Shown in pieces: positions 15,849-23,675 of a DNA stretch of 64,000 nt. The translations under genes were made by a program, and so were the position numbers. The stretch's first letter is position 1. Each line of letters begins with the position of its first letter. The notes beneath the pieces were generated by a model. The model was given only the letters and a program-made list of their open reading frames with translations. It was not told the origin of the DNA and did not search any database. This DNA comes from Kineococcus rubinsiae (lineage in GTDB: Bacteria; Actinomycetota; Actinomycetes; Actinomycetales; Kineococcaceae), in NCBI RefSeq assembly GCF_011839805.1, contig NZ_VWPY01000016.1, forward strand, positions 1-64,000, in the 5' to 3' direction.

Positions 15849-16562
15849 TCACGCGCGGGCGGGAGCGGCGCCTCCCTCCCGAGAGGGAGACGACGGCGCC
15901 GCGGGGGTGAGGCGGGCGACCGCCGTGACCACCCGGTCGAGCAGGTGGCGGCCCTCGGGCCACGGGAACCCGGGTGTGGCGGCGGGTGTGGTGACCACCC
16001 CGTGCAGGCAGGCGAAGAGGGCGGCGCTGTCCGCGCGGGGGTCGCTGCTGGTGGAGGTGCCGGCGTCCACGGCCTGCTGCAGCGCCGTGACGAGGACGTC
16101 GAAGGCCGCCGACCCCGCGGGGTAGGCGGGCGCACCGGCGGCGATGTCGGCGGGACCGCGCTCGAAGAGCACCCGGTAGCGCCCGGGCTGCTCGGCGGCG
16201 AACGTCACGTAGGCGGCGCACACCGCGCGCACCGCGCCGGCCGGGTCCGGGGCGGTGCGGGCCGCCTCGTGCGCGGCCGCCGCCAGCGCGGTGAACGCCT
16301 CCTCGACCAGGGCGGCGAGGACGGCGTCCCGGTCGGCGAAGTGCCGGTAGATGGACGGCGCGGCGATCCCCGCCCGCCGGGCGATGGCCCGCAGCGTGAC
16401 GCCTTGGCCGGCGCCGGCGCCGGAGAGGAGTTCACCGGCGGCGTCGAGGATCTCCTGCCGCAGGTGCGCTCCCTGCCCGTAGGCGTTGACGGTGCGCCGG
16501 CCACCCCCGGGGTTCGCGGGGGAGTCCGCTGCCGCTGCCGGGTTTCCGTCGCTCGCGCTCAC
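15849..16562 (-). CDS. TetR family transcriptional regulator
   Basis: This 237-residue protein has a disordered start, then a TetR helix-turn-helix (QGVTLRAIARRAGIAAPSIY followed by RHFADRDAV), then a TetR_C WHG-type domain with the LFERGPADI region. It is divergent from the SDR at 16689. Two palindromic sites lie in the 126-base gap between them (16571-16615), so it probably represses that gene and itself. The N-terminal 25 residues are low-complexity, so a start further in is possible. Confidence 0.86.
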   Translation of the reverse strand: MSASDGNPAAAADSPANPGGGRRTVNAYGQGAHLRQEILDAAGELLSGAGAGQGVTLRAIARRAGIAAPSIYRHFADRDAVLAALVEEAFTALAAAAHEAARTAPDPAGAVRAVCAAYVTFAAEQPGRYRVLFERGPADIAAGAPAYPAGSAAFDVLVTALQQAVDAGTSTSSDPRADSAALFACLHGVVTTPAATPGFPWPEGRHLLDRVVTAVARLTPAAPSSPSREGGAAPARA

Positions 16563-16570
16563 GCCACCAG

Positions 16571-16615
16571 CTTACGACTGTTAGGTGGTACGGTGAACCA
16601 GCTAACAAGCGTTAG
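16571..16615. promoter_or_regulatory. paired TetR operator candidates
   Basis: CTAACAAGCGTTAG (16602-16615) is a perfect 5-4-5 inverted repeat (CTAAC/GTTAG). CTTACGACTGTTAG (16571-16584) is a weaker version with one intact GTTAG arm, 31 bases upstream centre to centre. Both lie between the divergent TetR and SDR starts. Confidence 0.6.
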
Positions 16616-16688
16616 TCGGTGGGATGGGGCCGAGGTCGGTCGCACCCACCACGACCCGCCCCCACGCAGCACGTCGACGGAGGACCCC

Positions 16689-17522
16689 ATGCCCAAGACC
16701 ATCGTGATCACCGGCGCCAGCGACGGCATCGGCGCCGCGGGCGCCCGGCGCCTGTCCGCCGACGGGCACACCGTCGTCGTCGTCGGTCGCTCCCCGGAGA
16801 AGACCGCGGCGATCGCGGCCGAGCTCGGCGTGGAAAGCCACGTCGCGGACTTCACCCGGCTCGACGACGTGCGCGAGCTGGCCGGGCGCCTGCGGTCGCG
16901 CCACCAGCGCATCGACGTCCTCGTCAACAACGCCGGCGGCGTCTTCGGGGACCGGACGCCCACGGCGGACGGTTTCGAGAAGACCCTCCAGGTCAACCAC
17001 CTGGCTCCCTTCCTGCTGACCGACCTGCTGCTGGACGTCCTGATCAGCAGCCGGGCCACGATCGTGGCGACGTCCAGCATCGCCGCGCGCCTGTACGGCC
17101 ACCTCGACCTCGACGACCTGGGCAACGCCCGGCGGTACTCGGCGAACAAGGCCTACGGGGACGCCAAGCTCGCCAACATCCTCACCACCCGGGCCCTGCA
17201 CGACCGGTTCCACGGCGACGGCCTGGCCGCGGCCGCGTTCCACCCCGGTGTCGTGGCCACGGGTTTCGCCTCGGACACCACGAGCACCGCGATGAAGCTC
17301 GTCTACGCCAACCCGCTCGCGCGGCGGTTCATCGCCGGGCCGGACCGCGGAGCGGACCAGCTGGTGTGGCTGTCCACGTCCGCGCCGGGGACGGACTGGC
17401 GATCCGGTGAGTACTACGAGAAGCGGTCGGTGGCGTCTCGGGTGAACCCCCAGAGCCGCGACGACGACCTCGCCCGGCGCCTGTTCGACGTCAGCTCCGA
17501 CCTCGTGCGCGCAGGCTCCTGA
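16689..17522 (+). CDS. SDR family oxidoreductase (retinol dehydrogenase-like)
   Basis: This 277-residue enzyme has TGASDGIG cofactor motif at residues about 8-15, VNNAGGVFG, ATSSIAA with the catalytic Ser, and YGDAK as the Tyr/Lys pair (in NKAYGDAKLAN). The long C-terminal region resembles the retinol/protochlorophyllide-reductase-like SDR branch. ATG 16689 has GGAGG six bases upstream. The gene is divergent from a TetR and its 3' end overlaps that of the convergent epoxide hydrolase by 32 bases. A role in detoxifying a carbonyl or alcohol is plausible but not shown. Confidence 0.87.
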   Translation: MPKTIVITGASDGIGAAGARRLSADGHTVVVVGRSPEKTAAIAAELGVESHVADFTRLDDVRELAGRLRSRHQRIDVLVNNAGGVFGDRTPTADGFEKTLQVNHLAPFLLTDLLLDVLISSRATIVATSSIAARLYGHLDLDDLGNARRYSANKAYGDAKLANILTTRALHDRFHGDGLAAAAFHPGVVATGFASDTTSTAMKLVYANPLARRFIAGPDRGADQLVWLSTSAPGTDWRSGEYYEKRSVASRVNPQSRDDDLARRLFDVSSDLVRAGS

Positions 17523-18666
17523 GTCCGGTCCGGATCTCGCGGACCAGGATCCCGGGTTGCTCAAGGGCGGCGAAGTGCCCGCCCCGTTCGGCCTCGCCGT
17601 AGTGGATGAGGTCGGTGTACGTGTCCTCGATCCAGCTGCGGGGCAGTCGCGGGATGTCGCCCGGGAACACCGTGACCGCCACCGGCAGCGCCAGCTTCGG
17701 GCCGGCGAGGCTTCCCGAGGAGTTCTCCCAGTACGTGCGACCCGAGGATGCCGCGCTGTTCGTGTACCAGTACAGCGAGATCGCGTCGAGCATGTCGTCG
17801 GTGCTGAGGACGTCCTCGGCCAGGCCCCGGTTGTCCGTCTTGGACTGGAACTTCTCGTAGATCCAGGCGGCCTGGCCGACCGGGGAGTCCGCGAGGGCGA
17901 AGCCGACCGTCTGGGGCTTCGTGCTCTGGAGGTGGTTCGACCCGCCCAGCACCCCGGTGTAGAGGGACAGGGACTCCACGGCGTGGCGCTCCTCGGGCGA
18001 CAGCGCGTCGGGGACCTGCGCGGGGAAGGCGTACTGGGTGTTCAGGTGGATGCCGAGGAGGCCGGCGGGCCGCGCCGCCCCGAGGGCCGTGGTGACGACG
18101 GCTCCCCAGTCGCCGCCCTGCGCCGCCCACTCGTCGTACCCGAGGCGTTCCATCAGCTGCGCCCAGGCACCGGCGACCCGGCGGACGTCCCACCCGGTCC
18201 CGGTCGGCTTCTGGGAGAACCCGAAGCCGGGCAGCGAGGGGATGACGACGTCGAAGGAGTCCTCGACGTCCCCTCCGTGCGCCGCGGGGTCGGTCAGCGG
18301 GCCGATCAGGCGCAGGAACTCGACGATCGAGCCCGGCCACCCGTGCGTCAGGAGCAGTGGCATCACCTCCGGGTTCCCGGACCGGACGTGCAGGAAGTGG
18401 ACGTCCAGCCCGTCGATCTCGGTCAGGAAGTTCGGGAACCCGTTGAGCTCGGACTCGAACCGCCGCCAGTCGTACTCGCGCTCCCAGTGGGCGACCAGCG
18501 AGCGGAGGTCCTCCGTGCGCACGCCCTGCGACCAGTCGCCCACCGTCTCGGGGTCCGGCCACCGCGTCCGGGCCAGTCGCTGCTGCAGGTCCGCGATCTC
18601 GGAGTCCGGAACCGCGACGGTGAACGGTCGGACGAGTGCGGGGGTCGTGGTGCCTGGTGCGGTCAT
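17491..18666 (-). CDS. epoxide hydrolase (EHN-type alpha/beta hydrolase)
   Basis: This 391-residue protein has an N-terminal epoxide hydrolase cap region (residues 12-120) and an alpha/beta hydrolase core. It carries the oxyanion motif HGWPGS (109-114), the nucleophile Asp in QGGDWGA (D186) and the catalytic His in GGHFAALEQP near residue 364. It opens an epoxide to a diol with water and needs no cofactor. It is divergent from the TetR at 18781. Three palindromes lie between the two starts. Its last 32 bases overlap the convergent SDR. Confidence 0.9.
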   Translation of the reverse strand: MTAPGTTTPALVRPFTVAVPDSEIADLQQRLARTRWPDPETVGDWSQGVRTEDLRSLVAHWEREYDWRRFESELNGFPNFLTEIDGLDVHFLHVRSGNPEVMPLLLTHGWPGSIVEFLRLIGPLTDPAAHGGDVEDSFDVVIPSLPGFGFSQKPTGTGWDVRRVAGAWAQLMERLGYDEWAAQGGDWGAVVTTALGAARPAGLLGIHLNTQYAFPAQVPDALSPEERHAVESLSLYTGVLGGSNHLQSTKPQTVGFALADSPVGQAAWIYEKFQSKTDNRGLAEDVLSTDDMLDAISLYWYTNSAASSGRTYWENSSGSLAGPKLALPVAVTVFPGDIPRLPRSWIEDTYTDLIHYGEAERGGHFAALEQPGILVREIRTGLRSLRARGRS

Positions 18667-18709
18667 GGCGGGGTCTCCTGGACGTCGGTCTCACGGTGCA
18701 GCCGTCCGC

Positions 18710-18770
18710 TGCACACGCGTGTGCATTGCACACTGATGTGCAAGGTAGGTCATTGCACACTGCTGTGCAA
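18710..18770. promoter_or_regulatory. array of three TTGCACA palindromes (operator)
   Basis: TGCACACGCGTGTGCA (18710-18725) is a perfect 16-bp palindrome. TTGCACACTGATGTGCAA (18726-18743) and TTGCACACTGCTGTGCAA (18753-18770) each have perfect 7-base arms TTGCACA/TGTGCAA. The first two abut and the third follows after nine bases. The array fills most of the gap between the epoxide hydrolase start and the TetR start, so it is almost certainly the operator of that TetR. Confidence 0.82.
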
Positions 18771-18780
18771 GGGTGTGGGG

Positions 18781-19380
18781 ATGCAGGTCGAACCGGCCCG
18801 GGCCCGATCCGTGAGCGACACGCGCAGCCGCATCCTCGACGTCGCCCGCGAGGTCCTGGGGCGGGACCCGAGCGCGGGCATGGGGGACATCGCCGCTGCT
18901 GCCGGGGTGGTGCGGCGCACCGTCTACGGCCACTTCCCGACGCGCGGGGACCTGGTGCGGGACCTCACCCGGAGCGCGGTCGGCGAGATCACCGCCGTGG
19001 TCGCCGAGGTCGACGCACCCGACCGGGACGCCGACGCGGTGTGGGCCGACGTGGTCGCCCGCCTGTGGCCCCTGGCGCACCGCTACCGCGTCCTCCTGGC
19101 CCTGCGGCGCGGGGAGCACGGCGACGAGATCCACGTCCTCCTGCGGCCGGTCGACGACGTCCTCGCCGGACTCGTCCGACGGGGCCAGGACAGCGGGGTG
19201 TTCGGGCGGCACCTGCCGGCCGCGGTCGTCAGCCAGATCGCCTGGTCCACGGTGTTCACCCTCGCCGGGGACGGCGTCGCGGACGGCGCCCTCGACGTCC
19301 GCGCGGCGACGATCACCAGCCTCCTCGTCCTGGGCGTCCCCGGGGGGCGCGCCACGGCACTGGCCGCTCAGGACGGGTGA
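18781..19380 (+). CDS. TetR family transcriptional regulator
   Basis: This 199-residue protein has an N-terminal helix-turn-helix (MGDIAAAAGVVRRTVYGHFP followed by TRGDLVRDL) and a compact ligand domain. ATG 18781 follows GTGTGGGG and lies ten bases after the last operator palindrome, so it should repress both itself and the divergent epoxide hydrolase. The inducer is probably an epoxide or the compound that gives rise to it (inference). The next gene starts 32 bases later with its own -10 box. Confidence 0.86.
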   Translation: MQVEPARARSVSDTRSRILDVAREVLGRDPSAGMGDIAAAAGVVRRTVYGHFPTRGDLVRDLTRSAVGEITAVVAEVDAPDRDADAVWADVVARLWPLAHRYRVLLALRRGEHGDEIHVLLRPVDDVLAGLVRRGQDSGVFGRHLPAAVVSQIAWSTVFTLAGDGVADGALDVRAATITSLLVLGVPGGRATALAAQDG

Positions 19381-19400
19381 CGTCCCCAGGGTCACGTCCC

Positions 19401-19415
19401 TAGGGTCGGCGGATG
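19401..19415 (+). promoter_or_regulatory. -10 box for a leaderless start
   Basis: TAGGGT (19401-19406) lies 6 bases before ATG 19413, with no ribosome-binding site between them. This fits transcription that starts at the ATG. Confidence 0.55.
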
Positions 19416-19931
19416 ATCGAACTGGTGACGGAGCGGCTGCGACTGAGGGGTTTCACCCCCGACGACGTGGCGGCGGTGCACGCCTACGCCGGCGACCCGG
19501 AGGTGTGCCGCCACACCGACTGGGGACCGAACACCCCGGCCCAGTCCCAGGCGTTCGTCGACGAGGTGTGCGCCGCCTCCGCTCCCGGGCAGCCCGGGCC
19601 GACGACGTGGGCGGTGACGGCGACGGGGGAGGTGGTCGGGGCGTGCTCCGTGGAGGTCACCAGCGCGCAGCACCGCCGCGGGGTGATGGGCTACGTCGTC
19701 GCCAGAGAGCACTGGGGCCGGGGGTTCGCCACCGAGGCCGCGGCGGCGGTCCTGCGTTTCGCGCGGGAGGACCTGGCCCTGGCGCGGGTGGAGGCGACCT
19801 GCCGGCCGGGCAACGTCGCCTCCCAGCGCGTGCTGCGCAAGATCGGCATGCAGCAGGAGGGGCTGCTGCGCTCCCACCTCCTGATCCGCGGACGGCGCGA
19901 GGACAGCCTGCTCTTCGCCGCGGTCGACTGA
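19413..19931 (+). CDS. GNAT family N-acetyltransferase (RimJ/RimL type)
   Basis: This 172-residue enzyme starts MIELVTERLRLRGFTPDD, the usual RimJ/RimL opening. It has the acetyl-CoA pyrophosphate loop in VAREHWGRGFATEAAAAVL and the NVASQRVLRKIGM segment of motif B. It acetylates an amino group on a protein N-terminus or small molecule. The overall length matches the family. Upstream is the leaderless -10 box at 19401. Confidence 0.88.
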   Translation: MIELVTERLRLRGFTPDDVAAVHAYAGDPEVCRHTDWGPNTPAQSQAFVDEVCAASAPGQPGPTTWAVTATGEVVGACSVEVTSAQHRRGVMGYVVAREHWGRGFATEAAAAVLRFAREDLALARVEATCRPGNVASQRVLRKIGMQQEGLLRSHLLIRGRREDSLLFAAVD

Positions 19932-19968
19932 GCGGCCGTCCCGCCGCCTGCTCTGACAGGCTGCCGCC

Positions 19969-20550
19969 GTGCAGGTGCACGTGGTGTCCCACCCGGAGGT
20001 GGAGGTCGACCCCGCCGTCCCCGTGCCGCAGTGGGGCCTGTCGGAGGCCGGGCTGGCGCGGTTGGAGCGGCTGCTGGACCTGCCGTGGGTCCGTTCGGCG
20101 TCGTTCGTGGCCTCCAGCGCGGAGCGCAAGGCGCTGCAGACGGCGCAGGCCGTGGCCGGGGTCAGCGGTCGCGCCGTGCACGTGGACGACGAGCTCGGGG
20201 AGAACGACCGCAGCGCCACGGGTTTCGTGCCGCCGTCGCGGTTCGAGGCGCTGGCCGACGCCTTCTTCGCCGAGCCGGAGCGCAGCGTGCGCGGCTGGGA
20301 GACGGCGGCCGTCGCGCAGCAGCGCGTCGTGCGCGCGGTGGACCGGGTCCTCGCCCGCGCCGCAGCGGTTCCCGGCGCGCCCGGGGACGGTGGGATCGTG
20401 ATCGCCACGCACGGCGGTGTCGGCACGCTGCTGCTGTGCGCCTTGCGCGGCGTGGCGATCGACCGCCGCCTCGACCAGCCCGGCCAGGGCAGCTGGTACT
20501 GCTTCGACAGCGAGACGCGGCACGTCCCGCACGGGTGGCGGCGGTTCTGA
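19969..20550 (+). CDS. histidine phosphatase superfamily protein with altered RHG motif
   Basis: This 193-residue protein has the phosphoglycerate-mutase-like fold: VVSHPEVEVD at the N-terminus, FVASSAERKALQTAQAVAG, DDELGENDRSATGF and IATHGGVGTLLL. The N-terminal RHGE motif is replaced by SHPE: the first His is kept but the phosphate-binding Arg and Gly are not. The second catalytic His is present (ATHGG). It could be a phosphatase with a shifted phosphate pocket or a non-catalytic form. GTG 19969 has a CAGGCT box six bases upstream. Confidence 0.78.
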   Translation: MQVHVVSHPEVEVDPAVPVPQWGLSEAGLARLERLLDLPWVRSASFVASSAERKALQTAQAVAGVSGRAVHVDDELGENDRSATGFVPPSRFEALADAFFAEPERSVRGWETAAVAQQRVVRAVDRVLARAAAVPGAPGDGGIVIATHGGVGTLLLCALRGVAIDRRLDQPGQGSWYCFDSETRHVPHGWRRF

Positions 20551-20582
20551 GGTTCGCGTCCGCGCCGCCCGACGGTCGGACG

Positions 20583-21371
20583 TCAGGGGCGCAGGAGCAG
20601 CAGCCCGTCGCCCCAGTCGTCGATGACCTCCCTGGTGCGGTGGTGACCGCCGGCGGCGTCGTGGGCCGCGCACCCGGCGTCGACCCGCGCGAAGGTGTCG
20701 CGGAGCGCGCCGGGGTCCCCGTCGAGGGTGCGTCGCAGCAGGGGGAGCAGCACGTCCGCCGGCCAGTCCGGCAGCGGGTGCTCGCGCAGTTCCCAGGGCA
20801 GGTACTTGTGGTACGGCCTGACCCGCCCCGCGAGGGCGAAGACGACGTCGAGCAGCCACGGCATCGACTCCGCCGCGTCCAGTCGGCACTCCAGCGGCTG
20901 ACCGTCCCGGTCGGACTTCACTGCTCGGTAGGCGTAGTTCAGCCAGCCGTCCAGACGGCTGTGCTCCACCAGGACGGCGTCGACCTCGTGCGGTGTGAGC
21001 GTCGCCTGTCGCTGCAGCGCAGCCGGTACGCGGCCGCCGGTGCGGTCCAGCAGCGTGGGGACCCACGCGAAGGACCAGCGGAACCACCACCCTCGCGACC
21101 CGAAGGCGGGTACCCGTTCCAGTTCGGTCAGGGTCACGGGCAGCTCGTCGAGGGTGGCCGAGCGGGCGGCCGGTCGCCGCTGCGCCGCGTCGTCGGTGAG
21201 CACCACGTAGACGTCGAGGTCGGACCGTGCCGTGGCCACGCCGCGGGCAGCCGATCCCGACAGCACCAGACCGAGGAGATCGGCGCCGTGCTCGGCCTGG
21301 TTGCGGTCGGCCAGGTCGATGAGGAGCGCCCGCTGGTCCTCGGTGAGGTGGTCCGGCAGTTCCAGTTCCAT
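20583..21371 (-). CDS. nucleotidyltransferase-domain protein
   Basis: This 262-residue protein has the polymerase-beta-type nucleotidyltransferase motif GSAARGVATARSDLDVYV near residues 40-57, with two of the metal-binding Asp residues in SDLD. The remainder is helical and Trp-rich, like aminoglycoside adenylyltransferase-type proteins. ATG 21371 has AGGAGG five bases upstream. Members transfer a nucleotide to a small molecule or to RNA or protein. An antibiotic resistance role cannot be inferred. It is convergent with the phosphatase gene. Confidence 0.8.
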   Translation of the reverse strand: MELELPDHLTEDQRALLIDLADRNQAEHGADLLGLVLSGSAARGVATARSDLDVYVVLTDDAAQRRPAARSATLDELPVTLTELERVPAFGSRGWWFRWSFAWVPTLLDRTGGRVPAALQRQATLTPHEVDAVLVEHSRLDGWLNYAYRAVKSDRDGQPLECRLDAAESMPWLLDVVFALAGRVRPYHKYLPWELREHPLPDWPADVLLPLLRRTLDGDPGALRDTFARVDAGCAAHDAAGGHHRTREVIDDWGDGLLLLRP

Positions 21372-21445
21372 CGGTCCTCCTGGTCGAGCCGGACAGCGAC
21401 GGTGCTCGTGCAGGCTGACACACCGCTTCCCGCCCGGACGGTGGT

Positions 21446-22243
21446 TCAGGTCGGGAGCCGGTCCTCGGTTCCCTGCGGCCCGGCGGGATCGACGACCACG
21501 ACGGCGGTGGGGTGCTCGCGCCACTGCTCCGCGACGTCGCCGACGTCGGTGACGAGGACGTCGATCGCTCCCGGTGGCAGCACCAGGTGCGTGGCCGTCG
21601 TGTTCAGCTTGGTCCGGTCGGCGAGCACCGCCACCTGCCGCGCGCTGCCGGCCATCGCCACCTTGACGGCGGCGTCGCGGGCGTCGACCGAGGTGGCCCC
21701 GGCCTCGGGGTCCAGCGCGCAGGTGCCCAGGAAGGCCCAGTCGGCGCGGTACCGGTCCACCCCGGCGACGGCGGCGGGACCGGTGAGGAAGCGCGAGTGG
21801 CGGTCCCACTCGCCTCCGGTGACGTGCAGGGTGATGTCGGAGTCGGCGTCCAGGGTTCCGGCCACGTCCAGCGAGTTCGTCACCACCGTCAGCGGACGCA
21901 CCTGGCGCGCGGACAGCAGGGCCTGGGCCAGGCTCAGGACGGTGGACCCGGCGTCGAGCACGATCGTCTGCCCGGGGCGCACCAGCTGTGCCGCAGCGGC
22001 TCCGATCGCCTGCTTCGCTCCGACCGCGACGTGCTCGCGGGCGCTCCAGGACATGCGGGCCGGGTCGAGGCTGACGGCCCCGCCGTGGGTCTTCTGCAGG
22101 TGCCCCTCGGCGGCGAGCGCACGGAGGTCCCGGCGGATCGTGTCCTCGGCGACGTCCAGCTCCTGCGCCAGGGCGCCGACCTCCACGCGCCCCTCCCGGC
22201 GCAGCCGGACCAGGACCTGCTCCCGGCGTTCCTTGGTGAACAT
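21446..22243 (-). CDS. DeoR/GlpR family transcriptional regulator
   Basis: This 265-residue regulator has a winged helix at residues 1-55 (MFTKERREQVLVRLRREGRV, then LDVAEDTIRRDLRALAAEG) and a DeoRC sugar-phosphate-binding domain with DAGSTVLSLAQAL and LADRTKL. DeoR proteins sense phosphorylated sugars. It is divergent from a small ORF and a LacI gene. Direct repeats in the gap (22266-22310) are its likely binding sites. No sugar catabolic gene is adjacent, so its target may be the small downstream operon or a distant locus. Confidence 0.88.
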   Translation of the reverse strand: MFTKERREQVLVRLRREGRVEVGALAQELDVAEDTIRRDLRALAAEGHLQKTHGGAVSLDPARMSWSAREHVAVGAKQAIGAAAAQLVRPGQTIVLDAGSTVLSLAQALLSARQVRPLTVVTNSLDVAGTLDADSDITLHVTGGEWDRHSRFLTGPAAVAGVDRYRADWAFLGTCALDPEAGATSVDARDAAVKVAMAGSARQVAVLADRTKLNTTATHLVLPPGAIDVLVTDVGDVAEQWREHPTAVVVVDPAGPQGTEDRLPT

Positions 22244-22265
22244 GACCCCAGCATCCCACACCACC

Positions 22266-22316
22266 GCCGACTTGAGCCGAAATTGTCTTGACTGAGCCGA
22301 CTTGCGCCGATCTACT
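22266..22316 (+). promoter_or_regulatory. promoter with two direct repeats (DeoR site)
   Basis: GCCGACTTGAGCCGA (22266-22280) and GCCGACTTGCGCCGA (22296-22310) are 15-base direct repeats with one mismatch, 30 bases apart and so on the same face of the helix. -35 TTGACT (22288-22293) lies between them; -10 TCTACT (22311-22316) follows after 17 bases and sits 7 bases before ATG 22324. Tandem repeats of this type are usual for DeoR proteins. Confidence 0.75.
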
Positions 22317-22323
22317 GGCGACC

Positions 22324-22572
22324 ATGCCTCACCCCCTCGTCGAGGAGGACCCTCGAGGCGCCGGCTTCGGCGCCCCCTCCTCTGCGCCCGCGTCGACGCA
22401 CCCGCTGCTCGGCACGTCCTGGACGCGCGTGGACGTCGACGCGGCGGCGCTGCCGCTGACCGAGGGGCAGGCCGTCCGGTTCCACACCCTCGCGCAGATC
22501 CGGCTCCTGCGGCTGGGGTACGAGGACAACGCCGTCCTGGAGGACTTCTCCGCCCGCAGGAACCGCACGTGA
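22324..22572 (+). CDS. small unidentified protein, 82 aa
   Basis: Nothing in this 82-residue protein matches a family I know. It has a Pro/Ala-rich first third, then SWTRVDVDAAALPL and a helical end (TLAQIRLLRLGYEDNAVLEDF). There is no signal peptide or membrane segment. It is convincingly a gene because a consensus promoter gives a leaderless start at ATG 22324 and its stop overlaps the GTG of the LacI gene (GTGA). It could be a co-regulator, a sugar-binding accessory or a remnant of a larger catabolic protein. Confidence 0.6.
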   Translation: MPHPLVEEDPRGAGFGAPSSAPASTHPLLGTSWTRVDVDAAALPLTEGQAVRFHTLAQIRLLRLGYEDNAVLEDFSARRNRT

Positions 22573-23675
22573 AGCACGACGCGCAGGCACGGTCCCACCG
22601 CCCGACCCCGGGCACCGCCACCCTGGCCGACGTGGCGCGGGTAGCCGGGGTGTCGGCGAGCACGGTCTCCAAGGTCGTGCGCGGCCTCCCCGGCACCTCA
22701 CCCGGACTGCGTCGCCGGGTGGTCGAGGCGGTCGAGGAGCTGGACTACCGCCCGCACCCCGCCGGCCGGGCCCTGAGCACCGGTTCCGCCGTCCTCGCCG
22801 ATCCGGTCACGATCGCGGTTCCCACGCTCATGAGCAGCTACTACCGGAGGCTCGCCGGGCACCTCGTCCGCGGTGCCGCCTCGGCCGGCCTGCGCAGCCG
22901 GATCGTGCAGACGGACGGTTCGCGGGAGGTCGAGGCCGACCTCCTCGCCGCGAGCGTCCAGCACGGCTCGCCCCTGCTGCTGGCCCCCTGGCACGTGGAC
23001 CCGCACCGGTCTTCGTCAGGAGGTGCGACGTCGGCCGTCCTGCTCGCCGACCTGGACGCGTGGGAGGACCTGGACCGTGTCGGGACGGACTCCGCCGGCG
23101 CCGCCGACCTCTGCGCCACCCACCTGCTGCACCAGGGCAGACGCCGCCTGGCCTTCGTCGGCGCCGGTGGTGGGGGAGTTCCCGCCGCCGCGGCCCTGCG
23201 CGAGCCGGGTTTCCACGCGGCCCACCGACGCCACGGGTTGGAGGTACCCGCGGGGCGGACGCGCTCCCTCCCCGAGTGGACGGCGCAGCACGGTGCCGCC
23301 GCCACGACCGCACTGCTCCGGGAGGATCCCGGGATCGACGGCGTCGTCGCCGCCAACGACCAGATCGCGGTCGGAGTGCTGCACGCCCTGCGCTCCTCGG
23401 GACGGCGGGTACCCGACGACGTCGCCGTCACCGGCGTCGACGACGACGACGTGGCCCGGAACAGCACTCCCGCGCTGACCTCCGTCGCCCTGCCCGTTCC
23501 CGAGATGGCCGACGCAGCCTTCGAGCTGCTCACCGAGAGGCTCGCGGGTTCCGGTGGACCCGCCCGGGTGCGGCAGTTCCCCGGCCGCCTCGTCGTGCGG
23601 CTCAGCTCGGCAGATCGACACCGTCCCGGAGCAGAGCCACGCCGGCCACCGGATCGCCCGGCGCGTCCACGCTGA
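22569..23675 (+). CDS. LacI family transcriptional regulator
   Basis: This 368-residue regulator has a LacI helix-turn-helix (ATLADVARVAGVSASTVSKV, about residues 17-40), the hinge YRPHPAGRAL and a periplasmic-binding-protein-like sugar domain (VDGVVAANDQIAVGVLHAL, then VAVTGVDDDDVARNS). It starts inside the stop of the 82-residue gene. The natural LacI end is near VVRLSS; the last 20 or so residues are Arg/Pro-rich and are read across the end of the convergent gene, so the tail may be an extension from a lost stop. Confidence 0.88.
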   Translation: MKHDAQARSHRPTPGTATLADVARVAGVSASTVSKVVRGLPGTSPGLRRRVVEAVEELDYRPHPAGRALSTGSAVLADPVTIAVPTLMSSYYRRLAGHLVRGAASAGLRSRIVQTDGSREVEADLLAASVQHGSPLLLAPWHVDPHRSSSGGATSAVLLADLDAWEDLDRVGTDSAGAADLCATHLLHQGRRRLAFVGAGGGGVPAAAALREPGFHAAHRRHGLEVPAGRTRSLPEWTAQHGAAATTALLREDPGIDGVVAANDQIAVGVLHALRSSGRRVPDDVAVTGVDDDDVARNSTPALTSVALPVPEMADAAFELLTERLAGSGGPARVRQFPGRLVVRLSSADRHRPGAEPRRPPDRPARPR

